DNA of 64,000 nt from Halobellus sp. Atlit-31R (GCA_003665935.1 QPLR01000004.1:310001-374000); one strand, 5' to 3'; counted from the first letter of the stretch, positions 1 to 8,945 are shown. The notes: generated by a model from the sequence alone, not told the origin. Made by a program: numbers and translations.

Positions 1-270
1 GACGTGTTCGTCGGACCGCACGCCGTGCTGACGAACGACCCGTACCCGGCGCGGCTCGACCGCGACCTCGTCGGCCCGGAGCTTCGGGACCACGTCACGG
101 TGGGGGCGAACGCGACCGTGCTCCCCGGTGTCACCGTGGGATCGGGGTCGTTCGTCGCCGCCGGCGCGGTAGTCACGGAGGACGTGCCCGAGCGGACGCT
201 CGCAGTCGGCTCGCCCGCCAGCCACCGACCGCTGCCGCCCGAGGTCGGGCCGGAGAATCAGCTGCTATGA
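1..270 (+). CDS. Hexapeptide-repeat acyltransferase, C-terminal part (5' end outside window)
   Basis: The reading frame is open from the first base, so the gene begins upstream and only about 89 residues of the C-terminal part are visible. They carry left-handed beta-helix hexapeptide steps ([16 protein letters not shown], then FVAAGAVV) ending in a short tail. This is the pattern of sugar O- or N-acyltransferases of the WbbJ/WlbB type, which acetylate nucleotide sugars or glycans. The stop overlaps the start of the nucleotide-sugar dehydrogenase by four bases (ATGA), so the two are translationally coupled. Substrate cannot be told from this fragment. Confidence 0.88.
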   Translation, partial: DVFVGPHAVLTNDPYPARLDRDLVGPELRDHVTVGANATVLPGVTVGSGSFVAAGAVVTEDVPERTLAVGSPASHRPLPPEVGPENQLL

Positions 271-1724
271 CCGGACTCTACGACGACGACCGTCCGCAGG
301 AGACACAGCGCGAGGCGCTCGTCGGCGGCGACGTCACTGTCGCCGTCTACGGCCTCGGAAAGATGGGGCTCCCGGTCGCGGCGGTCCTCGCAGACGTGAC
401 CGGAGCCGTCGTCGGTGCCGACGTCGACCCCGCGGTCGTCGACGCGATCGAGCGCGGCGAGTGTCCGGTGTCCGGCGAGCCGGGGCTGCCCGAACTCGTC
501 GAACGCGTCGTCGCCGACGGCTCGCTCCGGGCCGTGACAGATCCGACAGAGGCGGCCGCAGCGGCTGCGATCCACGTCGTCGTGGTGCCGACGCTTCTGA
601 CCGAGGCCGACGAGCCAGACCTGTCGATCCTGGAGTCAGTGGTCGGCGACGTCGCGGCCGGCCTCGACGCCGGCGACGTGGTCTGTGTCGAATCGACCGT
701 GCCCCCGCGAACGTGCGCGGACGCGGTGGTGCCACAGCTCGCCGCGCGAAGCGGTCTGTCGCCGGACGCCTTCGGGGTCGCGTTCTGCCCCGAGCGCACG
801 CTGAGCGGCCGCGCGCTGACCGACATCCGGGAGGCGTATCCCAAAGTCGTCGGGGGCGTCGACCCCGAGAGCACGCGAGTGGCAGCGCTGCTCTACGACG
901 AGGTGACCGAAAACGAGGTGATCACGCTCCCGGACGCGACGACGGCGGAGGCCACGAAAGTGTTCAGCGGCGTCTACCGCGACGTCAACATCGCGCTGGC
1001 AAACGAGTTCGCCCGCTACGCCGACGCACTCGGGATCGACGTGCGCGAGGCGATCGACGCCGCCAACAGCCAGCCGCACGCGAAGATCCTCTCGCCGGGG
1101 CCGGGCGTCGGCGGCCACTGCATCCCGGTCTACCCGCACTTCCTCCTCGGCGAGTTCGACGCTCACAGCCCGCTGACCCGGATCGCACGCATCGTAAACG
1201 ACTCGATGCCGGAGTTCACCGTCGACCTCGTCCGCGACGGCTTCGACGCCACAGACACTGCCCCCGACGCCGCGACCGTGTTGCTCCTCGGGACGGCGTA
1301 CCGTCCGGGCGTCGCAGAGACCCGAAACAGTCCGGCGATCCCCATCGCGGAGCGGCTGCGGAGCCTCGGGGCCGACGTCTACAGCCACGACCCGGTCGTC
1401 GACGGCCCCGAGCGGATCGCCGCGGAGCCGGTCTCGCTGGAGCGGGGCCTCGGCCTCGACCCGGACGCGATCGTGCTGGTCACGCCGCACGAGGAGTACA
1501 CCGCGATAGACTGGGAGCGTCTCGCCCCGAGCGTCGTCGTCGACTGCCACGACGCGCTCGACCTGACAGACACCCGCCACCGCAGCTACACGATCGGGAG
1601 TCCGCGCGATGCGAGGGGCCCCGCGGAGTCGGCCAGCCGAGCGGACCACACCGAGTCGGCCGTCGAGACCGACAGGGAACCGCTGTCGGGCGAGGCTACG
1701 GGAGGGGGCGGAACCGAACGATGA
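267..1724 (+). CDS. Nucleotide-sugar dehydrogenase (UDP-ManNAc/UDP-Glc dehydrogenase family)
   Basis: This 485-residue protein has the three-domain layout of UDP-sugar dehydrogenases. An N-terminal Rossmann domain carries the motif [12 protein letters not shown] at about residues 28-39. The central domain has the helix with the conserved lysine ([15 protein letters not shown]) and the active-site stretch [14 protein letters not shown], which holds the catalytic cysteine near residue 290. A C-terminal UDP-binding domain ([18 protein letters not shown]) follows. The family oxidises C6 of UDP-glucose, UDP-GlcNAc or UDP-ManNAc to uronates using NAD. The GGHCIPVYP form resembles the WecC side of the family. 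The last 40 or so residues are a low-complexity charged tail. It is coupled to the acyltransferase upstream, so a role in surface polysaccharide or N-glycan precursor synthesis is likely. Confidence 0.94.
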   Translation: MTGLYDDDRPQETQREALVGGDVTVAVYGLGKMGLPVAAVLADVTGAVVGADVDPAVVDAIERGECPVSGEPGLPELVERVVADGSLRAVTDPTEAAAAAAIHVVVVPTLLTEADEPDLSILESVVGDVAAGLDAGDVVCVESTVPPRTCADAVVPQLAARSGLSPDAFGVAFCPERTLSGRALTDIREAYPKVVGGVDPESTRVAALLYDEVTENEVITLPDATTAEATKVFSGVYRDVNIALANEFARYADALGIDVREAIDAANSQPHAKILSPGPGVGGHCIPVYPHFLLGEFDAHSPLTRIARIVNDSMPEFTVDLVRDGFDATDTAPDAATVLLLGTAYRPGVAETRNSPAIPIAERLRSLGADVYSHDPVVDGPERIAAEPVSLERGLGLDPDAIVLVTPHEEYTAIDWERLAPSVVVDCHDALDLTDTRHRSYTIGSPRDARGPAESASRADHTESAVETDREPLSGEATGGGGTER

Positions 1725-1819
1725 GACGCGGGCCGTTCGCCGGGATCGCTCGAAGATGGCTGCCGACGGACGAGCGCGACTCCACCGTCGGTGACGCCCC
1801 GGAGGCCGCCGATGGCTGA
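1721..1819 (+). CDS. Possible 32-residue coupled small ORF
   Basis: An ATG overlaps the stop of the dehydrogenase (ATGA at 1721-1724). It opens a 32-codon frame whose stop at 1817-1819 overlaps the likely start of the deacetylase at 1812. The peptide is arginine-rich at first and then acidic, with no recognisable family. The double overlap suggests either a real translationally coupled microprotein or merely a spacer that lets ribosomes reach the next gene. No codon-level evidence separates these, so confidence is low. Confidence 0.3.
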   Translation: MRRGPFAGIARRWLPTDERDSTVGDAPEAADG

Positions 1820-2717
1820 CGACGCGGCACGCGACGGCGAATCCACGGCCGCCGTCCGACAGCGAGTGCAGGTCCCCGGTGACCACGACTTCGCGCTCTG
1901 TCTCACCCACGACGTCGACCGGCCGTACAAGACGTATCAGGCCCTCTACTACGCGGTCAAGGGGCGTGACCCCAGCCACGCCGCGTCGTTGCTACCGGGG
2001 CGAAACCCCTACTGGACCTTCGATCGGATTAGGGCGATCGAGTCGGACCTCGGCGTTCGATCGGCGTTTTACTTCCTCGACGAGCAGTCACTCTTCGGCG
2101 ACCGGCCGCTCCGGGAACTGCTCGATCCGACCGCGTGGATGCTCTACGCCGGTCGCTACGATCTCACAGACCCGGAGATCGTCGATCTGGTACAGGACCT
2201 CGACGACGGCGGGTGGGAGGTCGGGCTCCACGGCTCCTACGAGTCCTACGCGGATCGGGACCGACTCCGACGTGAGAAACAGACGCTCGAGCGCGTGCTC
2301 GGCCGCGAGGTGACCGGGATCAGACAGCACTACCTCAACCTCGACATTCCGGACACGTGGGCCCACCAGGAGGCGATCGGACTCTCCTACGACACCTCGC
2401 TCGGCTCGGCGAGCGAGTACGGCTTCCAGTACGGGTACGGCGTCCGTCGTCCGTTCGACGACTCGTTCGTCGCCTTTCCGCTCACTGCGATGGAGGCCGC
2501 CTTACCGGTCGACTCCGGTCGGGCGTGGGACGTCTGCGAGGCACTCCTCGAGGAGGCACACGAGAACGCCGCCGTGATGACCGTGCTGTGGCATCCGCGG
2601 TTTTTCTGCTCAGACACGCCCAAATACGGCCCGCTCTATCGACGGCTGATCGAGCGCGCGCTCGAGATGGGCGCGTGGGTCGGGCCCCCGGGCGAACTGT
2701 ACGCGCAACTGCCGTAG
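1812..2717 (+). CDS. Polysaccharide deacetylase family protein
   Basis: About 301 residues. The N-terminal motif CLTHDVDRPYKTYQ corresponds to the metal-binding Asp-Asp motif of NodB-homology carbohydrate esterases, and GLHGSYESY near the middle supplies the His-rich metal motif. LWHPRFF near the end is the usual C-terminal catalytic-histidine region. The family removes N-acetyl (or O-acetyl) groups from glycans. The ATG at 1812 is preferred because an upstream GTG at 1791 adds only a non-conserved leader (MTPRRPP). It follows the sugar dehydrogenase on the same strand, so its likely substrate is the polysaccharide or lipid-linked sugar made by this cluster. Confidence 0.88.
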   Translation: MADDAARDGESTAAVRQRVQVPGDHDFALCLTHDVDRPYKTYQALYYAVKGRDPSHAASLLPGRNPYWTFDRIRAIESDLGVRSAFYFLDEQSLFGDRPLRELLDPTAWMLYAGRYDLTDPEIVDLVQDLDDGGWEVGLHGSYESYADRDRLRREKQTLERVLGREVTGIRQHYLNLDIPDTWAHQEAIGLSYDTSLGSASEYGFQYGYGVRRPFDDSFVAFPLTAMEAALPVDSGRAWDVCEALLEEAHENAAVMTVLWHPRFFCSDTPKYGPLYRRLIERALEMGAWVGPPGELYAQLP

Positions 2718-2762
2718 CTCGCGCGCCCGTGGAACCGCGGGCGTCGTCGACGGCGGGGTCGA

Positions 2763-3020
2763 TTACCCCTCGCCTTCTGACTGGAACGGCTCACCGACGG
2801 CCGCACGCGGCAGCGCGTTGTGCAGTTCGGCTTCGAGATCCGCTGCCGACTCGAAGGTGTCGCTGGCGGTGTCGCGAACCACCGCGGCGAAGTTCACCTC
2901 GCCGTCGGCCAGGAGGAGGGTGACGTCGTCCACTGCAGCGGCGGCGGCGGAGCGCTCGACCGGATAGTCGAGTTCGTCGAGTTCGTTGCGGACGCGGCTC
3001 AGTTTGACCTCTCTGCTCAT
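2763..3020 (-). CDS. DUF5789 family small protein
   Basis: An 85-residue acidic protein starting MSREVKLSRVRNELD, with a variable centre (VTLLLADGEVNF) and the C-terminal signature ALPRAAVGEPFQSEGEG. This is the pattern of DUF5789, a small haloarchaeal family of unknown function found in many copies per genome. It lies on the strand opposite to the surrounding sugar genes and probably has no part in glycan synthesis. The C-terminal AVGEPFQSEGEG block is the part on which the family call rests. Confidence 0.85.
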   Translation of the reverse strand: MSREVKLSRVRNELDELDYPVERSAAAAAVDDVTLLLADGEVNFAAVVRDTASDTFESAADLEAELHNALPRAAVGEPFQSEGEG

Positions 3021-3134
3021 ACGTACGAATACGTCGACTGACTACTTCAAACTGTAAGTCGGCGCTGCAGAGCCCCGTGGCTCGAAACTCCCGGACGGGA
3101 CGGCCGCCCGCCCGTTCGGCGGGGTATGTTCGGG

Positions 3135-3143
3135 TTAACAAAG
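3135..3143 (+). promoter_or_regulatory. TATA-like box TTAACAAAG before the GNAT/FemAB gene
   Basis: The element TTAACAAAG is centred about 30 bases before the ATG at 3169, the usual position for a leaderless haloarchaeal transcript. A near copy (TTACAAAG, 5160-5167) precedes the epimerase, and ATAACAAAG lies at 9640-9648 upstream of glmS. Confidence 0.5.
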
Positions 3144-3168
3144 CCCCCGAGGCGGCATAGCTGACCCA

Positions 3169-4173
3169 ATGCAACTGGAACGGCTCTCGATAGCGGAGTG
3201 GGCCGACGCGCTGCCAGCGACTGGGACCGAAGTGTTCCACTCGCCGGAGGCGCTGTCGGTGCTCGACGACCACGCGCCCGGACGGATGGAACTCCTCGGC
3301 GGTTTCAAAGGCGACCGACCGACCGCGTTGCTCCCCGTCTTCGTCCGCGAGCCGGTCGTCGGGCGCATCGTGACGTCGCCGCCGCCGGGGATGGGTGTGC
3401 CGCGATTGGGACCGATCGTGATGCCGGCCAGTCCGAAGCGTCGCAAGCGGGAGCAGGTGAACCAGCGGTTCGCGGAGCTGGTGATAGAGGAGTTCGACCT
3501 CGGTGCGTCGACGACGCTGTTCTCGATGGCGTGTCACGCCGGGTTCGAGGATCCGCGGCCGTACGGGTGGGCGGACTTCGACGTCGGCACGCGGTTCACC
3601 TACCGACTCGACCTCGACGGTCACGACCCCGAGGAGGTGCTCTCGAACGCGAGCAAGAGTCTGCGCCGCGAGATCAACGACGCGCGCGAGCTGGACGTCG
3701 CCGTCGAGCGTGAGGGGGTCGAGTCGCTGCGGCGGACCTTCGACGGGACGAAGGCGCGCTACGAGGAACAGGACAAGACGTTCCCGCAGTCGTGGCCGTA
3801 CGTCCGCGACCTGTACGAGTCGCTCGGGGACCGCGCTCGGGTGTACGCCGTCCGCGATTCCGAGGGCGACTTCCTCACCGGAATGACCGTGCTGTACTCC
3901 GACGAGGACGCGTACTTCTGGCAGGGCGGGAGCCGGACCGTCCACGAGGGCGTCGCCGTCAACAGCCTGCTGCACTGGCGCGTCGTCGAGGACATCGTCG
4001 ACGACCCCCCGATGCCGTCGGTCCGCGGCTACGACCTCCACGGGGCCAACACCGAACGCCTCTGTCGGTACAAGAGCAAGTTCGGCGGCGAGCTCGTCCC
4101 GTATCACGTCGTCGAGACGGACGGCTACCGGATGGATCTGGCGAAGAGCGCCTACGAGCGGGTCCTGCGGTGA
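3169..4173 (+). CDS. FemAB/GNAT-like acyl- or peptidyl-transferase
   Basis: The 334-residue protein looks like the FemAB/BioF2-type double-GNAT fold seen in exopolysaccharide loci. The first half has a variable GNAT-like part (SVLDDHAPGRMELLGG). The second half has the typical helix SKSLRREINDARE, then YAVRDSEGDFLTGMTVL and AYFWQGGS, and ends in a conserved turn, YDLHGANTERLCRYKSKFGG. FGGELVPY is the characteristic closing strand. Such proteins transfer amino acids or acyl groups to peptidoglycan stems in bacteria. In archaea the acceptor is unknown and is presumably a glycan or lipid-linked sugar. Only four bases separate it from the next glycosyltransferase, so the two form an operon. Confidence 0.85.
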   Translation: MQLERLSIAEWADALPATGTEVFHSPEALSVLDDHAPGRMELLGGFKGDRPTALLPVFVREPVVGRIVTSPPPGMGVPRLGPIVMPASPKRRKREQVNQRFAELVIEEFDLGASTTLFSMACHAGFEDPRPYGWADFDVGTRFTYRLDLDGHDPEEVLSNASKSLRREINDARELDVAVEREGVESLRRTFDGTKARYEEQDKTFPQSWPYVRDLYESLGDRARVYAVRDSEGDFLTGMTVLYSDEDAYFWQGGSRTVHEGVAVNSLLHWRVVEDIVDDPPMPSVRGYDLHGANTERLCRYKSKFGGELVPYHVVETDGYRMDLAKSAYERVLR

Positions 4174-4177
4174 TCCG

Positions 4178-5101
4178 ATGCGGGTACTCAGTTTAGTCAC
4201 CCGCGGCAACTCCGTGTTCTACCGGCAGCAGCGCGCGGGGCTCAGAGAGCGCGGCCACGTCGTAGAGACGATGGCCGTCCCAGGCTACGACAGCGACGAG
4301 CGGCGGTCCTGGACCACCTACGCGGCGTACTATCCCCGAGTCGTCGCGGCCGCGTTCGGTGACTACGACCTCGTGCACGCGAACTACGGGCTGACCGCGC
4401 CGCCGGCAGTGCTCCAGCCGTCGCTGCCGGTCGTCCTCACGCTGTGGGGCAGCGATCTGCTCGGAGAGTACGGCTGGCTCTCGCGCCGCTGCGCACGGCA
4501 CGTCGCGGAGGTTGTCGTGATGTCCGAGGAGATGGCCGACGCCCTCGGCCAGCCGTGCCACATCGTTCCTCACGGGATCGACCTCGACCTGTTCCAGCCG
4601 CGGTCCCAGGCGCGCGCCCGCCGAGCAGTGGGGTGGAGCGACGACGGCTACCAGGTCCTGTTCCCGTACGCGCCGTCCCAACCGGTCAAGAACTTCGAGC
4701 GCGCAGAGCGGGTCGTCGACCTGACGCGCGAGCGCGTCGACGAGCCCATCGAGCTGCAGGCGGCGGGCGGCATCGATCACGACCGGATGCCCCACTATAT
4801 GAACGCCGCCGACGCCCTCCTGCTAAGTTCCGACCACGAGGGGTCGCCGAATACGGTGAAGGAGGCGATGGCGTGCAACCTGCCGGTCGTCGCCACCGAC
4901 GTCGGCAATCTCGCGACGCGGTTGGACGGTGTCTCCCGGTCGGTCGTCGCCGACAGCGACGCCGCGCTCGCGGACGCGCTCGCCGAGGTGCTCCGGGCGG
5001 GCGAGCCATCGGACGGGCGGGCGGCGATCGCGGAGATCAGTCTGCAGAACCAACTCGATCGGATCGAACGCGTGTTCGAGGCGGCCGTGGGCGCGGAGTG
5101 A
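4178..5101 (+). CDS. Glycosyltransferase family 4
   Basis: This 307-residue GT-B enzyme has a variable N-terminal acceptor domain, containing LVHANYGLTAPP. The GT4 donor-binding half holds IVPHGIDLDLF, LFPYAPSQPVKNFERA and, near residue 220, LLLSSDHEGSPNTVKEAMAC, the E-x7-E motif that binds the nucleotide sugar. The protein is shorter than the usual 350-400 residues but has both halves. It starts four bases after the GNAT-like gene. Expected role: retaining transfer of a sugar onto a growing glycan at the cytoplasmic face. Donor and acceptor cannot be read from sequence. Confidence 0.92.
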   Translation: MRVLSLVTRGNSVFYRQQRAGLRERGHVVETMAVPGYDSDERRSWTTYAAYYPRVVAAAFGDYDLVHANYGLTAPPAVLQPSLPVVLTLWGSDLLGEYGWLSRRCARHVAEVVVMSEEMADALGQPCHIVPHGIDLDLFQPRSQARARRAVGWSDDGYQVLFPYAPSQPVKNFERAERVVDLTRERVDEPIELQAAGGIDHDRMPHYMNAADALLLSSDHEGSPNTVKEAMACNLPVVATDVGNLATRLDGVSRSVVADSDAALADALAEVLRAGEPSDGRAAIAEISLQNQLDRIERVFEAAVGAE

Positions 5102-5159
5102 GCGGTAGCAGCTCGCGGTTTCGACGCACTGCGGCCCCGTTCCGCCGGTAACAGCCGCA

Positions 5160-5167
5160 TTACAAAG
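5160..5167 (+). promoter_or_regulatory. TATA-like box TTACAAAG before the epimerase gene
   Basis: TTACAAAG is centred 27 bases before the ATG at 5191, which fits a leaderless transcript. It matches the box before the GNAT-like gene (TTAACAAAG at 3135) except for one A, so the two transcription units may share a promoter type. Confidence 0.5.
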
Positions 5168-5190
5168 CACCAGTCGTCGGGGCATCGGAT

Positions 5191-6189
5191 ATGCGCGAAC
5201 TCTCTCGGCCGACGGCGCCGTTCACCGGACGGACAGTGCTCGTGACTGGCGGTGCCGGCTTCATCGGCAGTCATCTCGTCGCGGCACTCGCCCCCGACAA
5301 CGACGTCCGGGTGCTGGATCACTGCGCGTCCGGCGATCCGTCCAGAGTCGCCGACGGCGCGACGCTGATCCGGGCAGACGTCACCGACGAGGAGGCGCTC
5401 GCCCGCGCGATGGCGGGTGTCGACGTGGTGTTTCACCTGGCCGCGGTCGTCAGCGTCGAGCAGTCGGTCGACGATCCGCAGGAGTCCCACCGCGTGAACG
5501 TCGACGGAACGTTAGCCGTGCTCGAACGCGCCCGCCACGAGGGCGCTCGCGTGGTGTTCGCATCGAGCGCCGCGGTGTACGGCGATCCGGACCAGCTCCC
5601 CGTCTCGGAGACGGCCGAAACCGACCCGCAGTCGCCGTACGGAGCCGACAAACTGGCCGCCGACACGTACAGCAGAGTGTACGCCGACGTGTACGACCTT
5701 CCGGTCGTCGCGCTACGATACTTCAACGTCTACGGGCCGGGACAGCGCGGTCCCTACAGCGGCGTCGTCGACGCGTTCCTCGAACGGGCGGCCGACGACG
5801 AGCCGCTCGTGATCCACGGCGACGGCGAGCAGACGCGGGACTTCGTCCACGTCTTCGACGTCGTCCGGGCGAATCTCGCCGCGGCGACGACCGAGCACAC
5901 CGGGACGGCGTTCAACGTCGGGACGGGCGACGCCATCTCGATCCGCGACCTCGCCGACGTGGTGCGGACGGCCGTCGGAACCGACACGGGCGTCGAACAC
6001 AGTGCGCCTCGCGCCGGCGACGTCAGGCACAGTCGGGCCGACTGCGATCGCGCGCGCGACCTGCTGGACTTCGATCCGGCAGTCTCGCTGGCCGACGGGA
6101 TCGAGCACCTCGTCGCCCACCGGCGGCGGGTGAGCCCCACACGGCAGCGGTCGGCGTCGGTCGACGGGTCGGGATCGTTACAGGGATGA
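5191..6189 (+). CDS. NAD-dependent epimerase/dehydratase (UDP-glucose 4-epimerase-like SDR)
   Basis: A 332-residue extended short-chain dehydrogenase. The NAD-binding motif VTGGAGFIGSHL is at about residues 18-29, the serine region is VVFASSAAVYGDP, the catalytic motif is YGADK (Tyr and Lys), and RYFNVYGPGQ follows. The C-terminal half ends with DFVHVFDVVRANLAA and FNVGTGDAISI, as in GalE-type epimerases. These enzymes invert C4 of UDP-sugars or dehydrate them. Its stop overlaps the start of the aminotransferase-like gene by four bases, a pairing typical of amino- or deoxysugar synthesis. Which nucleotide sugar it uses is not clear. Confidence 0.93.
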   Translation: MRELSRPTAPFTGRTVLVTGGAGFIGSHLVAALAPDNDVRVLDHCASGDPSRVADGATLIRADVTDEEALARAMAGVDVVFHLAAVVSVEQSVDDPQESHRVNVDGTLAVLERARHEGARVVFASSAAVYGDPDQLPVSETAETDPQSPYGADKLAADTYSRVYADVYDLPVVALRYFNVYGPGQRGPYSGVVDAFLERAADDEPLVIHGDGEQTRDFVHVFDVVRANLAAATTEHTGTAFNVGTGDAISIRDLADVVRTAVGTDTGVEHSAPRAGDVRHSRADCDRARDLLDFDPAVSLADGIEHLVAHRRRVSPTRQRSASVDGSGSLQG

Positions 6190-7328
6190 GTATGCGCACC
6201 ACGCCGGGACAGCCGTGGTTCAAACTCCGGTGGCTGATCGACCCTCGAAGGCCGCGTGTCGACTGGCTCCACGCGGACGAGTGGGTTCCGAGCGGGTCGC
6301 GTCACCTCTACGAGTGGGCCAAACAGGGGCTCGAAGCCACGTTCGAGACCCTGGAGCCGGGATCGACTGTCCTGCTTCCGTCGTACGTTCCAGGCGGCGT
6401 CACGTGGGCGGCCCTGACCGCCGGTCTCGACGTCCGGTACTACCCGGTCGCGAAAGACCTCACCCTGCCTACGGCCGAGGTGGCCGAGCGGATCCGGACG
6501 GTCGATCCGGACGCGGTCCAGTTCGTCCACTACTTCGGCTTCGTCGACGAGAGCCTCGACGAACTGGTCTCCGTGGCGAGAGCGCGGTCGGCGCTCGTGA
6601 TCGAAGACTGCGCCCGTGGCCTGTTCGCCCGCGACCGGCAGGGGCGGCTGCTCGGATCCGTCGGGGACGTCGCGCTCTACTCGCTGCACAAGACGCTGCC
6701 AGTGCCCGACGGCGGACTGCTCGTCTCGCGGCGGGAACCGCTATCTAAGCCCCGCGCGTCGCCGGCGAAACTGCGGAGCGCGGCTCGGCACGTCGTGGGT
6801 TCGGTGCTCGCTCGGTCGCCTGTCAGCACCGGGAGTGACCGTCAGATCGGACGGTCGGCCGAGCAGTCCGTCGACGCCGTCGCGCCCGCTCGGAACCGGG
6901 CGGAGCCCGGAGCGCTCACACGTCGCGGGCTCGCACGTTGTGACCCCGACGTGGTCCGCTCGAAGAGACAGGGACGGTATCGCGCCCTTCGCGAGCTGCT
7001 CGTTGACTGCGACCGGGTGCGGGTGCTCTCGGGCGACCTGCACGAGGGGGCCTGTCCGTTCGGGGTCGCCGCGCTCGCCGGGTCGGCCGCGGAGCGAGCG
7101 GAGATCTTCCGGGCGTTGCGCGACGCCGATCTTCCGTGCGAAGTGCTCACGTGGCCGCCGGTGCATCGGCATCGGGCGGCGCGGGAGTTCACGGGTGCGC
7201 GCGTCCTTCGGAGTCGACTGCTCGTGCTGCCCACGCATCAGCAGCTCTCGCCGGCGGCGATCGGGCGGATGGCGGCTCACGTCTCCGGTGAGTCGCCCCC
7301 AGACACCGGCTCCGGCGCCGACGTGTGA
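6186..7328 (+). CDS. DegT/DnrJ/EryC1/StrS-type PLP aminotransferase-like protein
   Basis: 380 residues with the DegT fold pattern: LLPSYVPGGVTWAAL (helix that holds the PLP phosphate), FVHYFGFVDESLDEL, VIEDCARGLFA (Asp binding the pyridine nitrogen) and GDVALYSLHKTLPVPDGGL, where the lysine is the expected PLP-linked residue. The middle (about 190-260) is a divergent Arg/Ser-rich insertion, and the C-terminal part is less conserved than in sugar aminotransferases. Family members convert keto-sugars to amino-sugars using glutamate. Overlap with the epimerase gene supports a combined step in amino-sugar formation. Activity on a protein-bound or lipid-bound sugar remains possible. Confidence 0.85.
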   Translation: MSMRTTPGQPWFKLRWLIDPRRPRVDWLHADEWVPSGSRHLYEWAKQGLEATFETLEPGSTVLLPSYVPGGVTWAALTAGLDVRYYPVAKDLTLPTAEVAERIRTVDPDAVQFVHYFGFVDESLDELVSVARARSALVIEDCARGLFARDRQGRLLGSVGDVALYSLHKTLPVPDGGLLVSRREPLSKPRASPAKLRSAARHVVGSVLARSPVSTGSDRQIGRSAEQSVDAVAPARNRAEPGALTRRGLARCDPDVVRSKRQGRYRALRELLVDCDRVRVLSGDLHEGACPFGVAALAGSAAERAEIFRALRDADLPCEVLTWPPVHRHRAAREFTGARVLRSRLLVLPTHQQLSPAAIGRMAAHVSGESPPDTGSGADV

Positions 7329-7366
7329 GCACTTCTGACAGCGAATCGTCGCCGCGCTTCCGCCGA

Positions 7367-8293
7367 TCACGTTCCGTGCTCGTCGTCGACGAGCGGCGCG
7401 AGATCGGGATGCGTTCGGATCGCTGGCGCGGGAGCGCCGCCGCACCGGATGAAGGCAGCGACGGCGTCCCGGTAGGCGACCCACTGAGCGTGGCGGCGGA
7501 AGACGACGACCGGAACGGCGTCGACGTCGAGGACCTTCGCGATCGCGAGTCGGTTGCGGCCGTCGGCGAACAGCAGGTCCCCGTCTCGTCCGATGTCGAC
7601 GGCGATTTCGTCGTTGATAATGCGGTCCGAGAGCGTTTCACGGCGGTACGCGACCGGATCGTCGACGTCGGCGGCGACCAGTTCGCGCTGTGAGGCGAAC
7701 CCGTGTTCGCGGATCGACTCGTAGAGCCGGTCGAGACGCGCGCACCGCCGCTCGAACGCCGCGCGCGACTGACAGCCCCAGCGTTCCGCCCCCGCGTCGA
7801 TCTCGTCGACGATGCGGTCGAAGAACGCCGTCTCGTCCCAGGGGACGCCGTCCTCGAAGTGGCGTCGGAAGCCGTAGAAGACGTCAGTGTCGCGGAATCG
7901 GACGCCGAAGCGGTCCCAGTCGCCGTCCGCGACAGTGCCGAGACGACGGAAGCGCGACACCGTCGAGGGGGCCGAGAGCCGGACGATGCGGCCCGGATCG
8001 ACCCAGTAGATCCGGTAGGGATCGATGGGAGCACGGTGGGCGCGGTTGTAGCGAAACTGCGCAGCCCGAAGATACGCGTCGGCGTACCGCGACCGGACGT
8101 ACCGAAGTTCGGCCTCGAAGTTCGGACACCTGTCGAGCAGCACGCGTCCGGTCCGTCTGACGAGCGAATCGAGTCGGGAACCGATTCCGTCCGCGTCGTC
8201 GGCGTCCGCCCGCTCTACGGTCGACTTCCGCGGCATCGCTATCGGGGCGTGCTCGCGGGTCTCGCCGGGGGAGTCGGCAGGTCGGGAATCCAT
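7367..8293 (-). CDS. ParB-like domain protein in polysaccharide locus
   Basis: A 308-residue protein, convergent with the aminotransferase gene. The N-terminal 30 residues are a charged linker. The middle is aromatic and Arg-rich (YVRSRYADAYLRAAQFRYN), and residues about 215-270 resemble a ParB/sulfiredoxin N-terminal fold: DGDLLFADGRNRLAIAKVL followed by VPVVVFRRH. The D-G-R-N-R-L element corresponds to the GxxR box of ParB-like proteins, which in distant relatives binds nucleotide. Such stand-alone ParB-like proteins are seen near haloarchaeal surface-glycan genes; their role is unknown. There is no nearby ParA, so a partition function is unlikely. The first residues of the start are uncertain. 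Confidence 0.75.
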   Translation of the reverse strand: MDSRPADSPGETREHAPIAMPRKSTVERADADDADGIGSRLDSLVRRTGRVLLDRCPNFEAELRYVRSRYADAYLRAAQFRYNRAHRAPIDPYRIYWVDPGRIVRLSAPSTVSRFRRLGTVADGDWDRFGVRFRDTDVFYGFRRHFEDGVPWDETAFFDRIVDEIDAGAERWGCQSRAAFERRCARLDRLYESIREHGFASQRELVAADVDDPVAYRRETLSDRIINDEIAVDIGRDGDLLFADGRNRLAIAKVLDVDAVPVVVFRRHAQWVAYRDAVAAFIRCGGAPAPAIRTHPDLAPLVDDEHGT

Positions 8294-8945
8294 CGGTAGT
8301 GGGACACTCGTCGGGGATCCGTCTGGATACCGCGGCGGCGTCGGCTGGGTCTGGCGTCCTCACAGTGAGGGGTCGGTGTCGGGTTTGTATTATCCCGATT
8401 ACCGGTGGTAAGGTCCGGCTTTCGCCCGCGGAGTCGGACGTCCACCCCGGGATGCGGCACAGTGTGCAGCGAGACGGTCGAGACAGCGGGACGCGGTTCG
8501 TAATCAGATACTTATCCGGGTTAATACCTCTATACGGCCGTATAAACCAGTAAAAAAGTCAGGTGGTTTTAATATTCTCCCTTTGAATAATGTGTCTGGA
8601 CACAGAAACGAGAAAACGAGACGGCCGGCGGTTCAGGGTGGCCCCGATCGAACACAACTCACAAAAATCCGTTGTTAATTATATGCACACGTTTATACAA
8701 GGATACGGGATGCAACTGGGGAGCGCAGTACCGACGACGATACCGCCAACGCCACCGGTACGTTGCGGACCCCGTATTCGGGTTGGCCCCACGCCCACTA
8801 GTATCGCGGCCACGACTTCCACGATCCGCAGCCGGACGGATGCGGCCGGCCTGAAACGCACCGAATCGAACGTCGACGGCACTGACCGCGCCACGACAGC
8901 GTCGCCACACCGCCGCACCCACTTCACCAGCGAAACAGGACCACT
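8294..8945. other. Gene-poor 650-bp intergenic region with AT-rich patch
   Basis: No convincing gene was seen. The centre (about 8500-8720) is AT-rich and holds several promoter-like elements: TATACGGCCGTATA (8531-8544), TTTTAATA (about 8567) and TTTATA (about 8692), plus the inverted repeat GTGTC-TG-GACAC at 8591-8602. Short open frames starting at 8299 and 8590 have low-complexity Arg/Thr composition and no family resemblance. The region separates the end of the glycan cluster from the DUF7344 gene and may contain its promoter and a leader. Confidence 0.5.
8531..8544. promoter_or_regulatory. 14-bp palindrome TATACGGCCGTATA
   Basis: A perfect palindrome whose right half runs into TATAAA, so it overlaps a potential TATA box. 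A regulator binding here would block transcription of whatever starts near 8570. No gene follows directly; DUF7344 starts 400 bases later. Confidence 0.4.

Noticed and set aside
636-1979. Long antisense ORFs opposite the dehydrogenase, the P1B ATPase and other genes
   Set aside because: They are mirrors of codon bias in GC-rich genes; proteins are Arg/Val/Asp-rich with no domains.
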